A stretch of 64,000 nucleotides of DNA, taken from Chloroflexota bacterium. GTDB taxonomy: Bacteria; Chloroflexota; Anaerolineae; B4-G1. The position numbers and the translations under genes were made by a program. The stretch spans positions 12,395 to 76,394 of the forward strand of contig JAAEPW010000986.1 in NCBI GenBank assembly GCA_024232355.1, in the 5' to 3' direction. Below, one piece after another: positions 54,758 through 63,084 of this stretch. Numbering within the stretch: position 1 is the stretch's first letter; each line of letters starts with the position of its first letter. Below the pieces are notes generated by a model that saw only the letters and a list, made by a program, of their open reading frames with translations, was not told the DNA's origin and made no database searches.

Positions 54758-55057
54758 CTAGTCAAACCAATCCTCACTCAGGTCATCCCAAAGAGGATTG
54801 TCATCCTCAATCAAATCAATTTTTTTGTCACGCCGCCACCCTTTGAGTTCTTTCTCCCTGGCAATCGCGTCCCGGATATCGTCAAACGTCTCATAGTACG
54901 CCAGTCGAGTGATGTTGTATTTGGCGGCGAATTTGGAGCCAGTTTTCTGTTTGTGTTCCCACATACGGCGTTCGAGATTGTTGGTGACACCGGTGTAGAG
55001 CGTTTTGGACCTGTTCGTGGCAATATAGACATAGCTGCCTTTTTTCTGCATATTCAT
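54758..55057 (-). CDS. GIY-YIG domain nuclease, small YhbQ-like
   Basis: The 99-residue protein has 'SYVYIATNRSKTLYTGVTNN' (the GIY...YIG strands as VYI and YTG), 'LERRMWEHKQKTGSKFAAKY' (catalytic Arg and His) and 'AREKELKGWRRDKKIDLI' (catalytic Glu). Such one-domain proteins are common in environmental bacteria, often near repeats. It lies between two REP clusters, upstream of the RT on the same strand. A role in making the nick for DGR homing is possible but unproven. Confidence 0.85.
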   Translation of the reverse strand: MNMQKKGSYVYIATNRSKTLYTGVTNNLERRMWEHKQKTGSKFAAKYNITRLAYYETFDDIRDAIAREKELKGWRRDKKIDLIEDDNPLWDDLSEDWFD

Positions 55058-55059
55058 CT

Positions 55060-55340
55060 CGTGTGGGATTCTTTCCTTCGATTCCCTCAGGACAGGCTGC
55101 TTCGCTCAGAATGACGGTGCTTTGCTCAGAATCACGCGCTTTGGTTATTCCGAACGCTCATTCGTCATTCCGAGCAGAGCGAGGAATTTCTCCTCCGATG
55201 CAATCAAAGGTTCTTCGTTGTGCTCAGAATGACGCGCTTTTGTCATTTCAAATACTCGTTATTCGTCATTCCGAACGGAGTGAGGAATCTCTACCCCACT
55301 GCAAACAGAGATTCTTCGCTTCGCTCAGAATGACGGCGGT
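55060..55340. repeat. REP-like repeat cluster
   Basis: Copies of the 54375-54745 unit, with the variant 'ttccctcaggacaggctgct' at the left end. Confidence 0.75.
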
Positions 55341-55349
55341 CTGGCGGCG

Positions 55350-55490
55350 GTTGGCGAAACTGCAAAAATCGCCGGCCGCGACGCGCTTCGCGCGATAACT
55401 GATGGGGGATTCTCCCCCTTGCCCCCCGCTTGCAGTAGTCAGTATTCCAGAAATCAGCATCCAGCAATCAGCATTCAGAAATAGAGCCAG
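55350..55490 (-). repeat. Conserved flank downstream of variable repeat 2, with two hairpins
   Basis: Same layout as 49758-49874. Hairpin A has different bases but the same form, CGCGC-TTC-GCGCG (55382-55394). Hairpin B is identical (55404-55418). Confidence 0.75.
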
Positions 55491-58254
55491 GGGAAACTAC
55501 TCGAAAACCGATATCGTAGTTATAGAAGTCGGGTACATACCTGTTTCGGACGGCGCAGCGCGCGTACCACCGATAGCTGTTGAACGAGCCCCCGCGCACT
55601 GCGCGAAACCGCTCGCCAAACTCGTCCCTCGGCTCACCGCCGGGGTACATTTGATACCAGTCCCCCGTCCACTCCCACACATTGCCGGCGGCGTCGAACA
55701 GGCCGTGGGGCGAGACGCCGTCGGGGTAAAGACCTACCGGCGTGGTGGTATAGATGTGGCCCTCCACCGTGTTGCAGCGCGCCGGGTCGAAGGTTTCCCC
55801 CCACGGATATTTGCGCCCATCGCCATCACGGGCAGCCTTTTCCCACTCGGACTCGGCGGGCAGGCGGAACTCGCGCGCGGTGATGGCAGAGAGCCAGGCG
55901 CAATACGCCGGGGCCTCGTACCAGTTGACGCCCACCACCGGGCGGGCCGGGCTGCTCAGATCACGGTCATCCCAGTAGGCGGGCCGGTCGAAAGGCCGCT
56001 CAAAGATCTGTTGAGCACGTTCTTGGGCCTCCTCGTCAGAAAGCGCCACTATCTCCTGCCAAAAGCGCAACTCCTGGGGACGCCAACTGCGTTGCTTGGC
56101 AAGATCGTCCATATCTCGTTTTTGCAGCCACTCCCGGTAGTCCAGCCAGTCCGCCATCGCGCCCGCGTGGGCATCGGGGCCACCGGCCTTCCACAAAAGC
56201 CCCTCCTCACTCCACCAGCGCTCGTCCCGGTAGCCGCCGGCTTCGATAAAGAGGGCGTACTCGGCATTGGTGACCGGGTAGCGGCCAATGCAGTACTCGG
56301 GCAGCGTCACCGTGCGCTCGTCAGTGTATTCGCTAGAGTAGGCATCGGGGTCATCGCGGTTGCTGCCCCGGATAAAGGGGCCGGCGGGCACCGCTTGCAA
56401 CGGAGGCAGGATGGCCCAGACGGTGTGGCCCTCGAACTCAAAGGGTTGGGGGCGCAGATCGGGATGACCGGCCTCGCCCAGGGCCAGCCCAGCGGCGATG
56501 CGGGCGCGCAGGTGGGCGCGCTCGCCGCGCTGGCGGGCCAGCAGGTCGCGGCGGATTTCCCCGGCCAGGGTCTCCAGGTCGGGGCGGACGGCGCCGGCCT
56601 CGGCCAGGCAGCGACCGGCCAGAGGCAGGTTATGCCGGCGCACGGCGGCGATAAAGCGGGCAGCGTCTTTGCCCGCCAGCCCGGCCGTCATGATGACAGT
56701 CTCTTCCCAGCCAGTGACGGGCGGGGGCGGGACGCGCTCGCCGGGGCGCAGCTTTTTGGGCAGCCCCTGCCGCAGCGCGAACTGCCACCGTTGCCACGGC
56801 ACGCGCCAGTGGCGGGCCAGCCGCTGCCCGGCGCGAAAGCGGTAGAGCAGCTCGCGGGCGGCAAAGTACTCTTGCAGCAGGTGGTGGTAAAAGGCATAGA
56901 TGGCCGTCTGCCCCTCGTCCGCGCTCTTTTCCAACACGGTAGCGTCGAGCGCCAGATCGAGCACCTCGTCCAACGCCAGGCGGACTTGCCCGCCGTCGCC
57001 CAACTTGATCTTGGCGGCACCCTCGCGGGTGAGGCTGGTGCCTTCGCCCCGGGCCTGCATGGCAAAAGCAAAGCGGCCCAGGGCCGCCATCGCGGCCTGG
57101 AGGGTGGAGCGGGGGTCGGCAGTGAGGGCGCCGGGCTGGCGGCCCTCGCGCAGCTCGCGGTCTATGAGGCGGTCGGCCAGGTCGTCCATCAACTGGGCGC
57201 GGCTGCCCGTAAAGGCGCGCCCTTCCTCGCAGCGGTCGGCCAGCAGGGAGAGGGTAAAGGGGTTGCGGGCCAGCCGCTCGTCCTCGCCAGCATGGAGCCA
57301 TTTTTCAAAGTCGCGCCACAGCCCGGCGGCGCGCTCCGGCCCAAAGCGCAGCTCAAAGTACTGCTCCATGCGGCCCCGGTCGAGGCTCTGGACGTGTATC
57401 TCTGGCAGGCGCAGGTCGGTGACGTAATCGGCGACGCGGCAGGTAAAGATGGCCCAGTTGCCCGGGGGCAGGTCGTGGTTGGCCCAGTGGGCCCAGCGCT
57501 CGATGCGCGCCGCGCGGCCGGACAGGGGCATCTGGTTGACGCCGTCGAGCAAAAAGCAGACCTGGCCTCCCGCCACCGCCTCGCCGTAGGTCTCTTTGAG
57601 GCCGGTGGTCCGCCACTCGTTGTGGAGAAAGTCGGAGGGGTGGAGGTCGGGGGCGGTGAATTTGAACAGGTCGGCGCGAAAGGGCAGCTTGCCGCGCAAG
57701 GGATCGCGCAGCCGCTCGCGGGCCAGGTCGAGCGCCAGGCGGTGGAGGGTGGTGGTCTTGCCAGCGCCCGGCTCGCCCAGGATGACGAGGCGGGTCTTGG
57801 CGAAACCGGTGAGGGCCTGGCGCACGTCGTCGATCCGGACGCCGGCGGAACTGAGGGCCTGGTCGCCGCGGTCGCTGAGGCGCAGGGGGGTGTCGAGCAG
57901 CCGTCCGGCCAAGGGCAGATAGTCGCGGTCCCAGCGGGCATAGGTCTGGCTGAGGATAAAGCGGGCCAGGTAGATCTCTTCGCGGCGGCGGGGGGCGGCC
58001 TCACGCTGGATCGCGCCCAGCGCGGTCAGGTCGGCGGGCGCAAAGCGGACTGGGGCGTCGGAGCCGGGGTCGACGACGATGATGGGGCGGTTGGCGTCTC
58101 GCTCGACCCGGACGGCGGCCTGGGGCTGGCGCAGCAGGGCCACGATCTGGTCGAGCAGGGTTTCGACGCGGGTCAGGTCGGCGCGGTTGATCTGGTCGCC
58201 CATGATGACGTCGCGGGCGGCGCGGATGTCGCCGGTTTTGGGTTTGTGTGTCAT
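55468..58254 (-). CDS. DGR target 2: NACHT NTPase with FGE-type variable domain
   Basis: I start at the ATG at 58254, giving 928 residues; a GTG at 58353 would add a tail absent from the paralogues. The shared motif appears as 'DIRAARDVIMGDQIN' at about 8-22, followed by a short helix. NACHT signatures are 'LGEPGAGKTTTLHRL' near 160 and 'VCFLLDGVNQMP'. The FGE-like domain spans about 620-928 ('VPAGPFIRGSN', 'IGRYPVTNAEYALFIEAGGY', 'VVGVNWYEAPAYCAWLSA', 'DAAGNVWEWTGDWYQ') and ends in the variable segment 'RGGSFNSYRWYARCAVRNRY'. The neighbouring upstream gene carries the same motif. Confidence 0.92.
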   Translation of the reverse strand: MTHKPKTGDIRAARDVIMGDQINRADLTRVETLLDQIVALLRQPQAAVRVERDANRPIIVVDPGSDAPVRFAPADLTALGAIQREAAPRRREEIYLARFILSQTYARWDRDYLPLAGRLLDTPLRLSDRGDQALSSAGVRIDDVRQALTGFAKTRLVILGEPGAGKTTTLHRLALDLARERLRDPLRGKLPFRADLFKFTAPDLHPSDFLHNEWRTTGLKETYGEAVAGGQVCFLLDGVNQMPLSGRAARIERWAHWANHDLPPGNWAIFTCRVADYVTDLRLPEIHVQSLDRGRMEQYFELRFGPERAAGLWRDFEKWLHAGEDERLARNPFTLSLLADRCEEGRAFTGSRAQLMDDLADRLIDRELREGRQPGALTADPRSTLQAAMAALGRFAFAMQARGEGTSLTREGAAKIKLGDGGQVRLALDEVLDLALDATVLEKSADEGQTAIYAFYHHLLQEYFAARELLYRFRAGQRLARHWRVPWQRWQFALRQGLPKKLRPGERVPPPPVTGWEETVIMTAGLAGKDAARFIAAVRRHNLPLAGRCLAEAGAVRPDLETLAGEIRRDLLARQRGERAHLRARIAAGLALGEAGHPDLRPQPFEFEGHTVWAILPPLQAVPAGPFIRGSNRDDPDAYSSEYTDERTVTLPEYCIGRYPVTNAEYALFIEAGGYRDERWWSEEGLLWKAGGPDAHAGAMADWLDYREWLQKRDMDDLAKQRSWRPQELRFWQEIVALSDEEAQERAQQIFERPFDRPAYWDDRDLSSPARPVVGVNWYEAPAYCAWLSAITAREFRLPAESEWEKAARDGDGRKYPWGETFDPARCNTVEGHIYTTTPVGLYPDGVSPHGLFDAAGNVWEWTGDWYQMYPGGEPRDEFGERFRAVRGGSFNSYRWYARCAVRNRYVPDFYNYDIGFRVVSPGSISEC
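55491..55604 (-). repeat. DGR variable repeat 2 (VR2)
   Basis: 114 bp without gaps against the TR: 12 substitutions at template adenines and one other mismatch in the outermost bases at the 5' coding edge. Confidence 0.95.
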
Positions 58255-58447
58255 TAGTTTATCTCTGTTCAGATATTGGTCAAGGATGGCGGTTAGGCGT
58301 TGTTCAGAAACAACGTCACCGTCCCACAGTTGGTCCGGCCGGGCGTAATGCACCCGATCTACGGAGCAATGCCCCGTGAACGGTGCTGACGATGATTGTT
58401 TGTGCTAGATTTGCCGCCCTCGGGACGAGGGCTGAAAGCCTGACGGG

Positions 58448-58900
58448 TTAGAACAACTGGCTGGCCATCTGGATGAGGGTGGCCAGGACAGCGCCCAGGC
58501 CGACTGCGGCTTGGACACTGCCAGAGATACCCTCCAAGATTCCTTTGGCCCCGGTCAGGGTGGCGGTGATGCGGGCACCCAGGGGTTCTGGTTTCTGGGC
58601 TTCTTTGACCGCTCGCTGGACGTTTTCTTCGACTACTTGTATCTGCTCAACCTGCGCCGGCGGGAGCGACTCTTGTTGTTTGAGCTTGGCGAGTTCGGTT
58701 TGCAGGGTTTGCAGTTGGGTGACAAACTCGGGCCGCGTGGCGATCTGGGCCACTTGCTGCCGAAAATCATTGTATTGGTCACCCATGATGACGTCGCGCC
58801 CGGCGTGGATGCCGCCAGCGACGGCGATGCCATCTTTGGCCTCGGCTGTCTGCTGGGGTTGGTCGGGTTGCTGCTTTTTGGTGGTGCGTTTTTTGGTCAT
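58448..58900 (-). CDS. Small coiled-coil protein with shared RDVIMGDQ motif and hydrophobic C-terminus
   Basis: The 150-residue protein starts at 58900 with AGGAG 8 bp upstream. After a basic Gln/Lys-rich head it has 'AVAGGIHAGRDVIMGDQYN', nearly the motif of the three DGR targets. A coiled coil follows ('QLQTLQTELAKLKQQESL', 'VEQIQVVEENVQRAVKEAQK'), then a C-terminal hydrophobic stretch ('GSVQAAVGLGAVLATLIQMA') long enough to enter a membrane. It lies between targets 2 and 3 on the same strand. By analogy with effector/sensor pairs sharing an N-terminal signalling motif, it may be the membrane-acting effector recruited by the sensors. That is inference. Confidence 0.75.
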   Translation of the reverse strand: MTKKRTTKKQQPDQPQQTAEAKDGIAVAGGIHAGRDVIMGDQYNDFRQQVAQIATRPEFVTQLQTLQTELAKLKQQESLPPAQVEQIQVVEENVQRAVKEAQKPEPLGARITATLTGAKGILEGISGSVQAAVGLGAVLATLIQMASQLF

Positions 58901-59059
58901 TTGATCGTCTCCTATAGTTTTAGTTGGTCCTAATGCTAATACGGTTCAGTTAGTATAGTCTAGCCTCTTGTAGGCGTTCCTAGCGGGCACAAGGCCTTGT
59001 ACTACTCTTTAACTGCACCGTATTGGTCCTAACGCGATATGGCAATCGCGGCTACGACT

Positions 59060-59345
59060 CGCTCGTCATTCCGAACGAAGTGAGGAATCTCTACCCCAAT
59101 GCAATCAGAGATTCTTCGCTTTGCTCAGAATGACGATATCCTCTGTAGAGATTCTTTCTTTCGATTCTCTCAGGACATGTTGCTTTGCTCAGAATGATGC
59201 GCTTTTGTCATTTCGATTACTCATTCGTCATTCCGAACAGAGTGAGGAATCTCTACCCCAATGCAATCAGAGATTCTTCGCTTTGCTCAGAATGACGATA
59301 TCTTCGGTAGAGATTCTTTCCTTCGATTCTCTCAGGACATGCTGC
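59060..59345. repeat. REP-like repeat cluster
   Basis: Further copies of the 54375-54745 unit, lying between the motif protein and target 3. Confidence 0.75.
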
Positions 59346-59351
59346 TTTATA

Positions 59352-59488
59352 ACGGCGTGCAAAAAATCGCCGGCCGCGACGCGCTTCGCGCGATAACTGA
59401 TGGGGGATTCTCCCCCTTACCCCCCGCTTGCAGTAGTCAGTATTCCAGAAGTCAGCATCCAGCAATCAGCATTCAGAAATAGAGCCAG
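59352..59488 (-). repeat. Conserved flank downstream of variable repeat 3, with two hairpins
   Basis: Hairpin A CGCGC-TTC-GCGCG (59380-59392) and hairpin B GGGGGA-TTC-TCCCCC (59402-59416), as at the other two targets. Confidence 0.75.
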
Positions 59489-62225
59489 GGGAAACTACTC
59501 GAAAACCGAGAGCGTTGTGACAGTAGTCGGGGACATCCCTGTCACGGTAGGCGCAGCGCGCGAACCTTCGATCGTTGTTGAACGAGCCCCCGCGAACTGC
59601 ACGCTCGCCCTCGGCGTCCACATCCTCACACTCATCCGGCTGGTACGGGTACGGGCGGAACAGGCTCGCCGTCCAGTTCCACACGTTGCCCGTTTGGTCC
59701 TCGGCCCCAAAAGGCCTCACACCGCCGGCCGCGGCGTAGGCGCCCGCGGGCGAGGGTTTGAGCACACGGCCCTCGATGGTGTTGGCCCGCGTACCGTCCC
59801 ACTCGTCGCCCCAAGAATAGCACCACCCGGCAGGACCGCGAGCGGCGGCCTCCCACTCGACCTCGGTAGGCAGGCGGTAGGTCTGCCCGCCGACGGCGGA
59901 GAGCCAGGCGCAATAAGCGCGAGCCTCGAACCATGTTATCCCGACCACAGGTTGGGAGGGGTTGTTATAGTCGGCGTCGTCCCAATAGTGGGGCTGTTCG
60001 CGGGATTTGTCGCCAAGCTGGCTCGCTAACTCTGACTTGAGATCATCCTCACTCAACCCGGCGATGTAATCCAAGCTTTTCAATTGGTCAGGAGAAAAAT
60101 TACCCTGGCGTTCCAATTGCTCTCGCCAATTGGGGGTAGACTGGGTGAATCGCCATGCATTCATCCAGGCCGTGAGCGGCCCGCCCATCACGTCCTCACC
60201 CTGTAACCACCGATGGGCCAGATCGGTGCCCCACCAGCGCTCATCCTGATAGCCGCCTGCGGTGATGAAACAAGCGTACTCGGCGTTGGTCACGGGCCAC
60301 TTGCCGATGCGGAAGGGGGGCAGTTCGACGGTGTGTGCGGGTTTTTCCCGATCATAAGCGTCAGGATCATTGTCCGCGCTGCCAATGGGGTACGTACCGC
60401 CGGGAACCTCTACCATCTTTGGTATGATAACCTTTACCCCGTCAATTTCTTGTGGCCGGAAGCGGGGGTCGCCCACGCGGCCCAGAGTGAAACCGGCCTG
60501 CAAGCGGGCGCGCAGGTGGACGGCGGGGTCGTAAAGGTCGGCCAGCAGGTCGGCCTGCACGGCGCGGAGGACGGGTTCGGGTTGGGGGATGCCGGCCTCG
60601 ACCAGGCAGCGCCCAGCCAGGACGGGGTTGTGGGGACGCACGGCCTCGATGAGACGGGCGGGATCGGTGCTCAGGCCGCAGGCGAGAATGGTGGTCACTT
60701 CCCAGCCGGTGGGGGACGGCTCGGGCAGGGGGTCCCACTCGCCGACGGTGGCGGGGGGCATATCGCGCTCCAGGCGCACGCAGCGCCACAACTCGCACAG
60801 ATCGTCATCGTGGTCAAAGCGGCGCAGCAGTTCGCGGGCGGCAAAGTACTCTTGCAGCAGGTGGTGGTAAAAGCGCACGTCGGGCTTGATGCCGGGGTCG
60901 AGGATCGTCCCCGCGCGGGCAAAGCGGAACAGGTCGGCAGGGTTGACGTCCACCGTCTCGCCTTCAAATTCGACGGTCTGCGGCAGGGCGTCCCGGGCTG
61001 TCTGGAGGGGGACGGTCAAGCTTTCGCCTTGCTCTTGCATCGTGTAGGCCAGTTGCTCTAGCGCCCGGGACTGGACATCGCGATGCAGCCAGCGGGGGTG
61101 GGCCAGCCGCTCCTCACGGCGGAACAGTTCGTCGGCGAACCACTCGAGCAGGCGTCCGCGGTTGGCCATCGCCTGGTGGTTGGAGCGGTAGGCAAAGACG
61201 AGCAAGCTGAGGTTAAAGGGGTTGCGGGCCATCTCGCGCAGGTGGGTGCTGGGGTCATTGAGCAGTTCTTGCAAGCCCTCAGCGTCGTTGCAGCGCAGGT
61301 ATTCGGTGATGCGGGCGTCGTCCAGCGGCTCTACGCGCACGCGCGGCAGGTCGAGTTGGCGGTCATAGTCCCGCTCGCGCCCGGAAAAGACGATCTGGTT
61401 GGCCTGGCAATAGTCGGTGCTAAAAAGCCGCCAGGCCTTGAGGCGCTGGTCGCGCACGTCGCGGGGCAGTTCGTTGATGCCATCGGCCAGGATGAGTATG
61501 CGCCCGGCGACCAGGGCATCGTCGAAACTGGTGCTGGCGCGCTGTTCCCACTCGGCGCGCAAAAAGCCGGCCGGTGTGCGCTCCCCTTGCTGGCTGAGGC
61601 GGACAAAGAGGGGCACACGGTCCGGCCCGCCAGACAGGATGTGGCGGGCGGCCTCGAAAGCGATCTTTTGCAGGGTGGTGGTCTTTCCCGCACCCGGCTC
61701 GCCCAGGATGACAAAGGCGGGGTGGTTGGCCAGGGCCTCGGTGATGTCCTCCAGGGGCACGGTGGTCACGCGGGCCTCGGCTCCGCTGCCGGGTGGGGGA
61801 ACGCGGAACTCGCTAAAGGCGACGGGCATGTCCAGCCCCTCGACGGCGCACTGGACGTCCATCCGCGCGGCCAGGGGGATGAACTTTGTGGCCCAGACCT
61901 GGTACTCGCGCTGCACGGTGAGGGAGAGCAGGTAGGAGCGTTGGTCGCGGCGGCGGGCCAGTTGTTGGGCCGCGCCGGGGCGAAAGACGAGGGTTTCACC
62001 TTTGACCTCGGCGCGGATGGTGTTGCCGTCGGGGACAAAGGACGCGCCGGCCTGGAGAAAGGCCAGCACTTTGTCGATGAGGCGCTCGACGTCATCGACA
62101 GAGTAGCCGTAGGTGATGTTCTGGTCGCGCCCGATAAAGTCGGCGGCGCAGCTAAGGTCTCCGGCAATGGCGATGCCGTCGCGGGCGGAGGCATGGCGGT
62201 TGGAGGCAGGGTCTTGAGATGGCAT
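59466..62225 (-). CDS. DGR target 3: NACHT NTPase with FGE-type variable domain
   Basis: The 919-residue protein starts at 62225 with GGAG 8 bp upstream. Its motif is a divergent version, 'DLSCAADFIGRDQNITYGYS', followed by a short helix ('VDDVERLIDKVLAFLQAG'). NACHT signatures are 'ILGEPGAGKTTTLQKIAFEA' near 172 and 'ILILADGINELP'. The FGE-like part from about 600 has 'VPGGTYPIGSADNDPDAYD', 'IGKWPVTNAEYACFITAGGY', 'VVGITWFEARAYCAWLSAVG' and 'DQTGNVWNWTASLF'. It ends in the variable segment 'RGGSFNNDRRFARCAYRDRD'. Targets 2 and 3 are closer to each other than to target 1. The leader contains a strong hairpin (62251-62284). Confidence 0.92.
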   Translation of the reverse strand: MPSQDPASNRHASARDGIAIAGDLSCAADFIGRDQNITYGYSVDDVERLIDKVLAFLQAGASFVPDGNTIRAEVKGETLVFRPGAAQQLARRRDQRSYLLSLTVQREYQVWATKFIPLAARMDVQCAVEGLDMPVAFSEFRVPPPGSGAEARVTTVPLEDITEALANHPAFVILGEPGAGKTTTLQKIAFEAARHILSGGPDRVPLFVRLSQQGERTPAGFLRAEWEQRASTSFDDALVAGRILILADGINELPRDVRDQRLKAWRLFSTDYCQANQIVFSGRERDYDRQLDLPRVRVEPLDDARITEYLRCNDAEGLQELLNDPSTHLREMARNPFNLSLLVFAYRSNHQAMANRGRLLEWFADELFRREERLAHPRWLHRDVQSRALEQLAYTMQEQGESLTVPLQTARDALPQTVEFEGETVDVNPADLFRFARAGTILDPGIKPDVRFYHHLLQEYFAARELLRRFDHDDDLCELWRCVRLERDMPPATVGEWDPLPEPSPTGWEVTTILACGLSTDPARLIEAVRPHNPVLAGRCLVEAGIPQPEPVLRAVQADLLADLYDPAVHLRARLQAGFTLGRVGDPRFRPQEIDGVKVIIPKMVEVPGGTYPIGSADNDPDAYDREKPAHTVELPPFRIGKWPVTNAEYACFITAGGYQDERWWGTDLAHRWLQGEDVMGGPLTAWMNAWRFTQSTPNWREQLERQGNFSPDQLKSLDYIAGLSEDDLKSELASQLGDKSREQPHYWDDADYNNPSQPVVGITWFEARAYCAWLSAVGGQTYRLPTEVEWEAAARGPAGWCYSWGDEWDGTRANTIEGRVLKPSPAGAYAAAGGVRPFGAEDQTGNVWNWTASLFRPYPYQPDECEDVDAEGERAVRGGSFNNDRRFARCAYRDRDVPDYCHNALGFRVVSPGSISEC
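59489..59602 (-). repeat. DGR variable repeat 3 (VR3)
   Basis: Gapless alignment to the TR: 14 substitutions, all at template adenines, plus one mismatch in the last two bases at the 5' coding edge. Confidence 0.95.
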
Positions 62226-62250
62226 ACGCAGTGCTCCGTTTCAATGAACA

Positions 62251-62284
62251 AACGCCGCTCTCCTTTTGCTGGGAGAGCGGCGTT
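62251..62284. promoter_or_regulatory. 13-bp perfect hairpin in the target 3 leader
   Basis: AACGCCGCTCTCC (62251-62263) pairs perfectly with GGAGAGCGGCGTT (62272-62284) around an 8-nt loop, about 25 bp upstream of the target 3 start. It could control translation or be a protein-binding site. Confidence 0.6.
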
Positions 62285-62287
62285 GTG

Positions 62288-62362
62288 ATACAATGGATTT
62301 GCCGATCCCCTGGGCGTTGCAGGGGTGAAGCGTGGGGATTGCTGGCAGGCAATCCCTTTTTT
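62288..62362 (+). ncRNA. Candidate small RNA divergent from target 3
   Basis: On the plus strand a TACAAT -10-like box (62288-62293) precedes a hairpin CCCCTG...CAGGGG, then an intrinsic terminator: GGGATTGC (62335-62342), 6-nt loop, GCAATCCC (62349-62356) and six T. No plus-strand gene ends here, so a short RNA of about 65 nt is the simplest reading. The -35 box is poor. Confidence 0.4.
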
Positions 62363-62606
62363 GTTATGAATAGTGTAGCATAGATTGGCGGTTGGTGCAA
62401 TTGGGGAGGGGCAGATGCGTCGGGTTAAGGATAATGTGATACTCGGCAAAGACCGACTGGCGATAAAGTCGCTGGTCTATGAAGAAACACCCGATGAAGC
62501 GGGCTGATAGATTTCCGCGTGGTGTGTTCGGTGTAGGGAGACATGTGTTGTCACGATTCTTTCCTAGCAGAAAGCTCGTGCTCCCTAAAAAATGACTCGG
62601 TGTGTA

Positions 62607-62783
62607 TTAGCGAGAGCCCCCTTCTCCCTCACCTGCATCGTGGCGATAAAAATGTGCATAGCTACCATCCATTCGTCGTCGCTTTCGCTTGCTGGCGGTG
62701 CTGCCGCAGGATGGGCAATGGGCTTTCTCTGGTGAGTCTGGGCCAGTTCTGATAAGCTGGGTATCTACCTTGGCTTTTTGCAT
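62607..62783 (-). CDS. Small zinc-ribbon-like protein, copy B (shortened)
   Basis: From the ATG at 62783 the ~58-residue product 'MQKAKVDTQLIRTGPDSPEK' continues with 'CPSCGSTASKRKRRRMDG' and 'FYRHDAGEGEG', clearly homologous to copy A at 45649-45852. It stops early, losing the last Cys-containing tail ('CPQRY'), so it may be decayed. The divergence is well beyond a recent duplication. It lies outside the DGR region, in opposite orientation to copy A. Confidence 0.55.
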   Translation of the reverse strand: MQKAKVDTQLIRTGPDSPEKAHCPSCGSTASKRKRRRMDGSYAHFYRHDAGEGEGGSR

Positions 62784-63084
62784 AACTCGCTCACAAAAGT
62801 ATTGTACCACGCGAGTGACATAGGGACAAAGCCGGCTGACCTCAATTCAAGCCAGTTACTGAACCACAGGCACTGGATTTGCCCTGCCTGTTCTGTTGGG
62901 TGTTTCCTATCATGACAGGGAAGGGACTACAAGGTGTCTCAATGTTCTACGGCAAGGTAGCACAATCCTCTGGTATGTTGTGAAGGGATACGTTTGGCAT
63001 CGTTTAGGGAGCAATCAATGTTTGCTCTGAATAACCGTAGTGTCCGTATTCTCCATCTTTCTACAATATGCTATAATATCCCCT
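62784..63084. other. Intergenic stretch
   Basis: About 300 bp in which I see no gene. A TATAAT (63072-63077) lies 7 bp before the next start codon, so that gene may be transcribed as a leaderless mRNA, but no good -35 box is present. Confidence 0.4.

Noticed and set aside
55402..58257. A 951-codon open frame on the plus strand
   Set aside because: It mirrors the GC-rich codons of DGR target 2, is dominated by low-complexity Gly/Ala/Gln and has no conserved motif.
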